This document shows positions 28,500 through 28,646 of a stretch of DNA of 28,646 nt, one piece after another. The position numbers were made by a program, and so were the translations under genes. Numbering within the stretch: the first letter of the stretch is position 1; the number at the start of each line of letters is the position of its first letter. Under the pieces are notes generated by a model. That model was not told where the DNA came from. It saw nothing but the letters and a program-made list of their open reading frames with translations, and ran no database searches. The stretch lies in contig NW_014577141.1 of the NCBI RefSeq assembly GCF_000485595.1, positions 404,699 through 433,344 on the forward strand, written 5' to 3'. Source of the DNA: Priapulus caudatus. Lineage: Eukaryota > Priapulida > Priapulimorpha > Priapulimorphida > Priapulidae.

Positions 28500-28646
28500 A
28501 TGGTACTACTACTAGCTAATGTAACTAGTTTGTCTCTAAAAGAGCAGTTTTGGCCGTTTTCTATTGTGTTAATCAACAATGAAATGTGATCGTCTGATGT
28601 CATTTTCACGTACGTAATATGTTAAATCAGCACACCCGCTACAATC

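Larger units (their letters stand above)
27342..28646 (+). repeat. Duplicated segment, copy B (runs to the window end)
   Basis: Second copy of the segment at 25877, cut by the end of the window at the same point that corresponds to 26765 in copy A. It carries extra DNA: TAACGGGG near 27361, a longer family-T MITE, and a 392-bp MITE at 27903. Confidence 0.9.

Overview
This is eukaryotic nuclear DNA from an animal, most likely a marine or other aquatic invertebrate. Genes are split by GT-AG introns, TTAGGG-type motifs occur, and the sequence is full of DNA-transposon debris, foldback elements and minisatellites of the kind common in lophotrochozoan and deuterostome invertebrate genomes. The species cannot be named from the sequence alone.

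Two host genes look intact. The better one is a ZMYND12 orthologue on the minus strand (22256 down to 14950), rebuilt here as nine exons. All eight introns have GT-AG ends, phases agree at every junction, and the product is 391 residues with a complete MYND zinc finger followed by TPR-like helices. Head-to-head with it, 832 bp away on the plus strand, is a two-exon gene (23089-25265, 449 residues) for a predicted mitochondrial PPR-like protein that I cannot name.

Layout. 1-5000: little recognisable, except a 493-bp MITE with TTA target duplications (3631-4123), a triplicated 81-88 bp repeat (5059-5307) and a very weak MADF/SANT-like fragment at the left edge. 5300-7200: AT-rich DNA with TA microsatellites, an AACGTT palindrome cluster and a foldback. 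7580-11130: remains of a two-gene DNA transposon, with a SAP/SWIM/YqaJ-nuclease gene on plus and a DDE_Tnp_4 transposase on minus in convergent arrangement, both full of frameshifts and stops; this pairing points to the ISL2EU (IS4EU) group. 12177-14238: three different tandem arrays (25-bp, 10/20-bp GTAC-type, about 180-bp). 14950-22256: ZMYND12, whose introns hold a nested DUF4806-like exon, MITEs, a foldback and a second GTAC array that inverts on itself. 22257-23088: shared promoter region. 23089-25265: the PPR-like gene, with a hAT-like MITE in its intron. 25877-28646: two copies of a segment about 0.9 kb long in tandem (or two unmerged haplotypes), separated by a ZZ zinc-finger exon fragment. 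One copy carries a MITE inserted exactly in the target duplication of an older MITE.

I do not see a wholly new biological system. The items most worth following are the fossil two-gene transposon, the nested insertion with its empty-site control, the family of MITEs carrying telomere-like repeats, and the inverted GTAC arrays.
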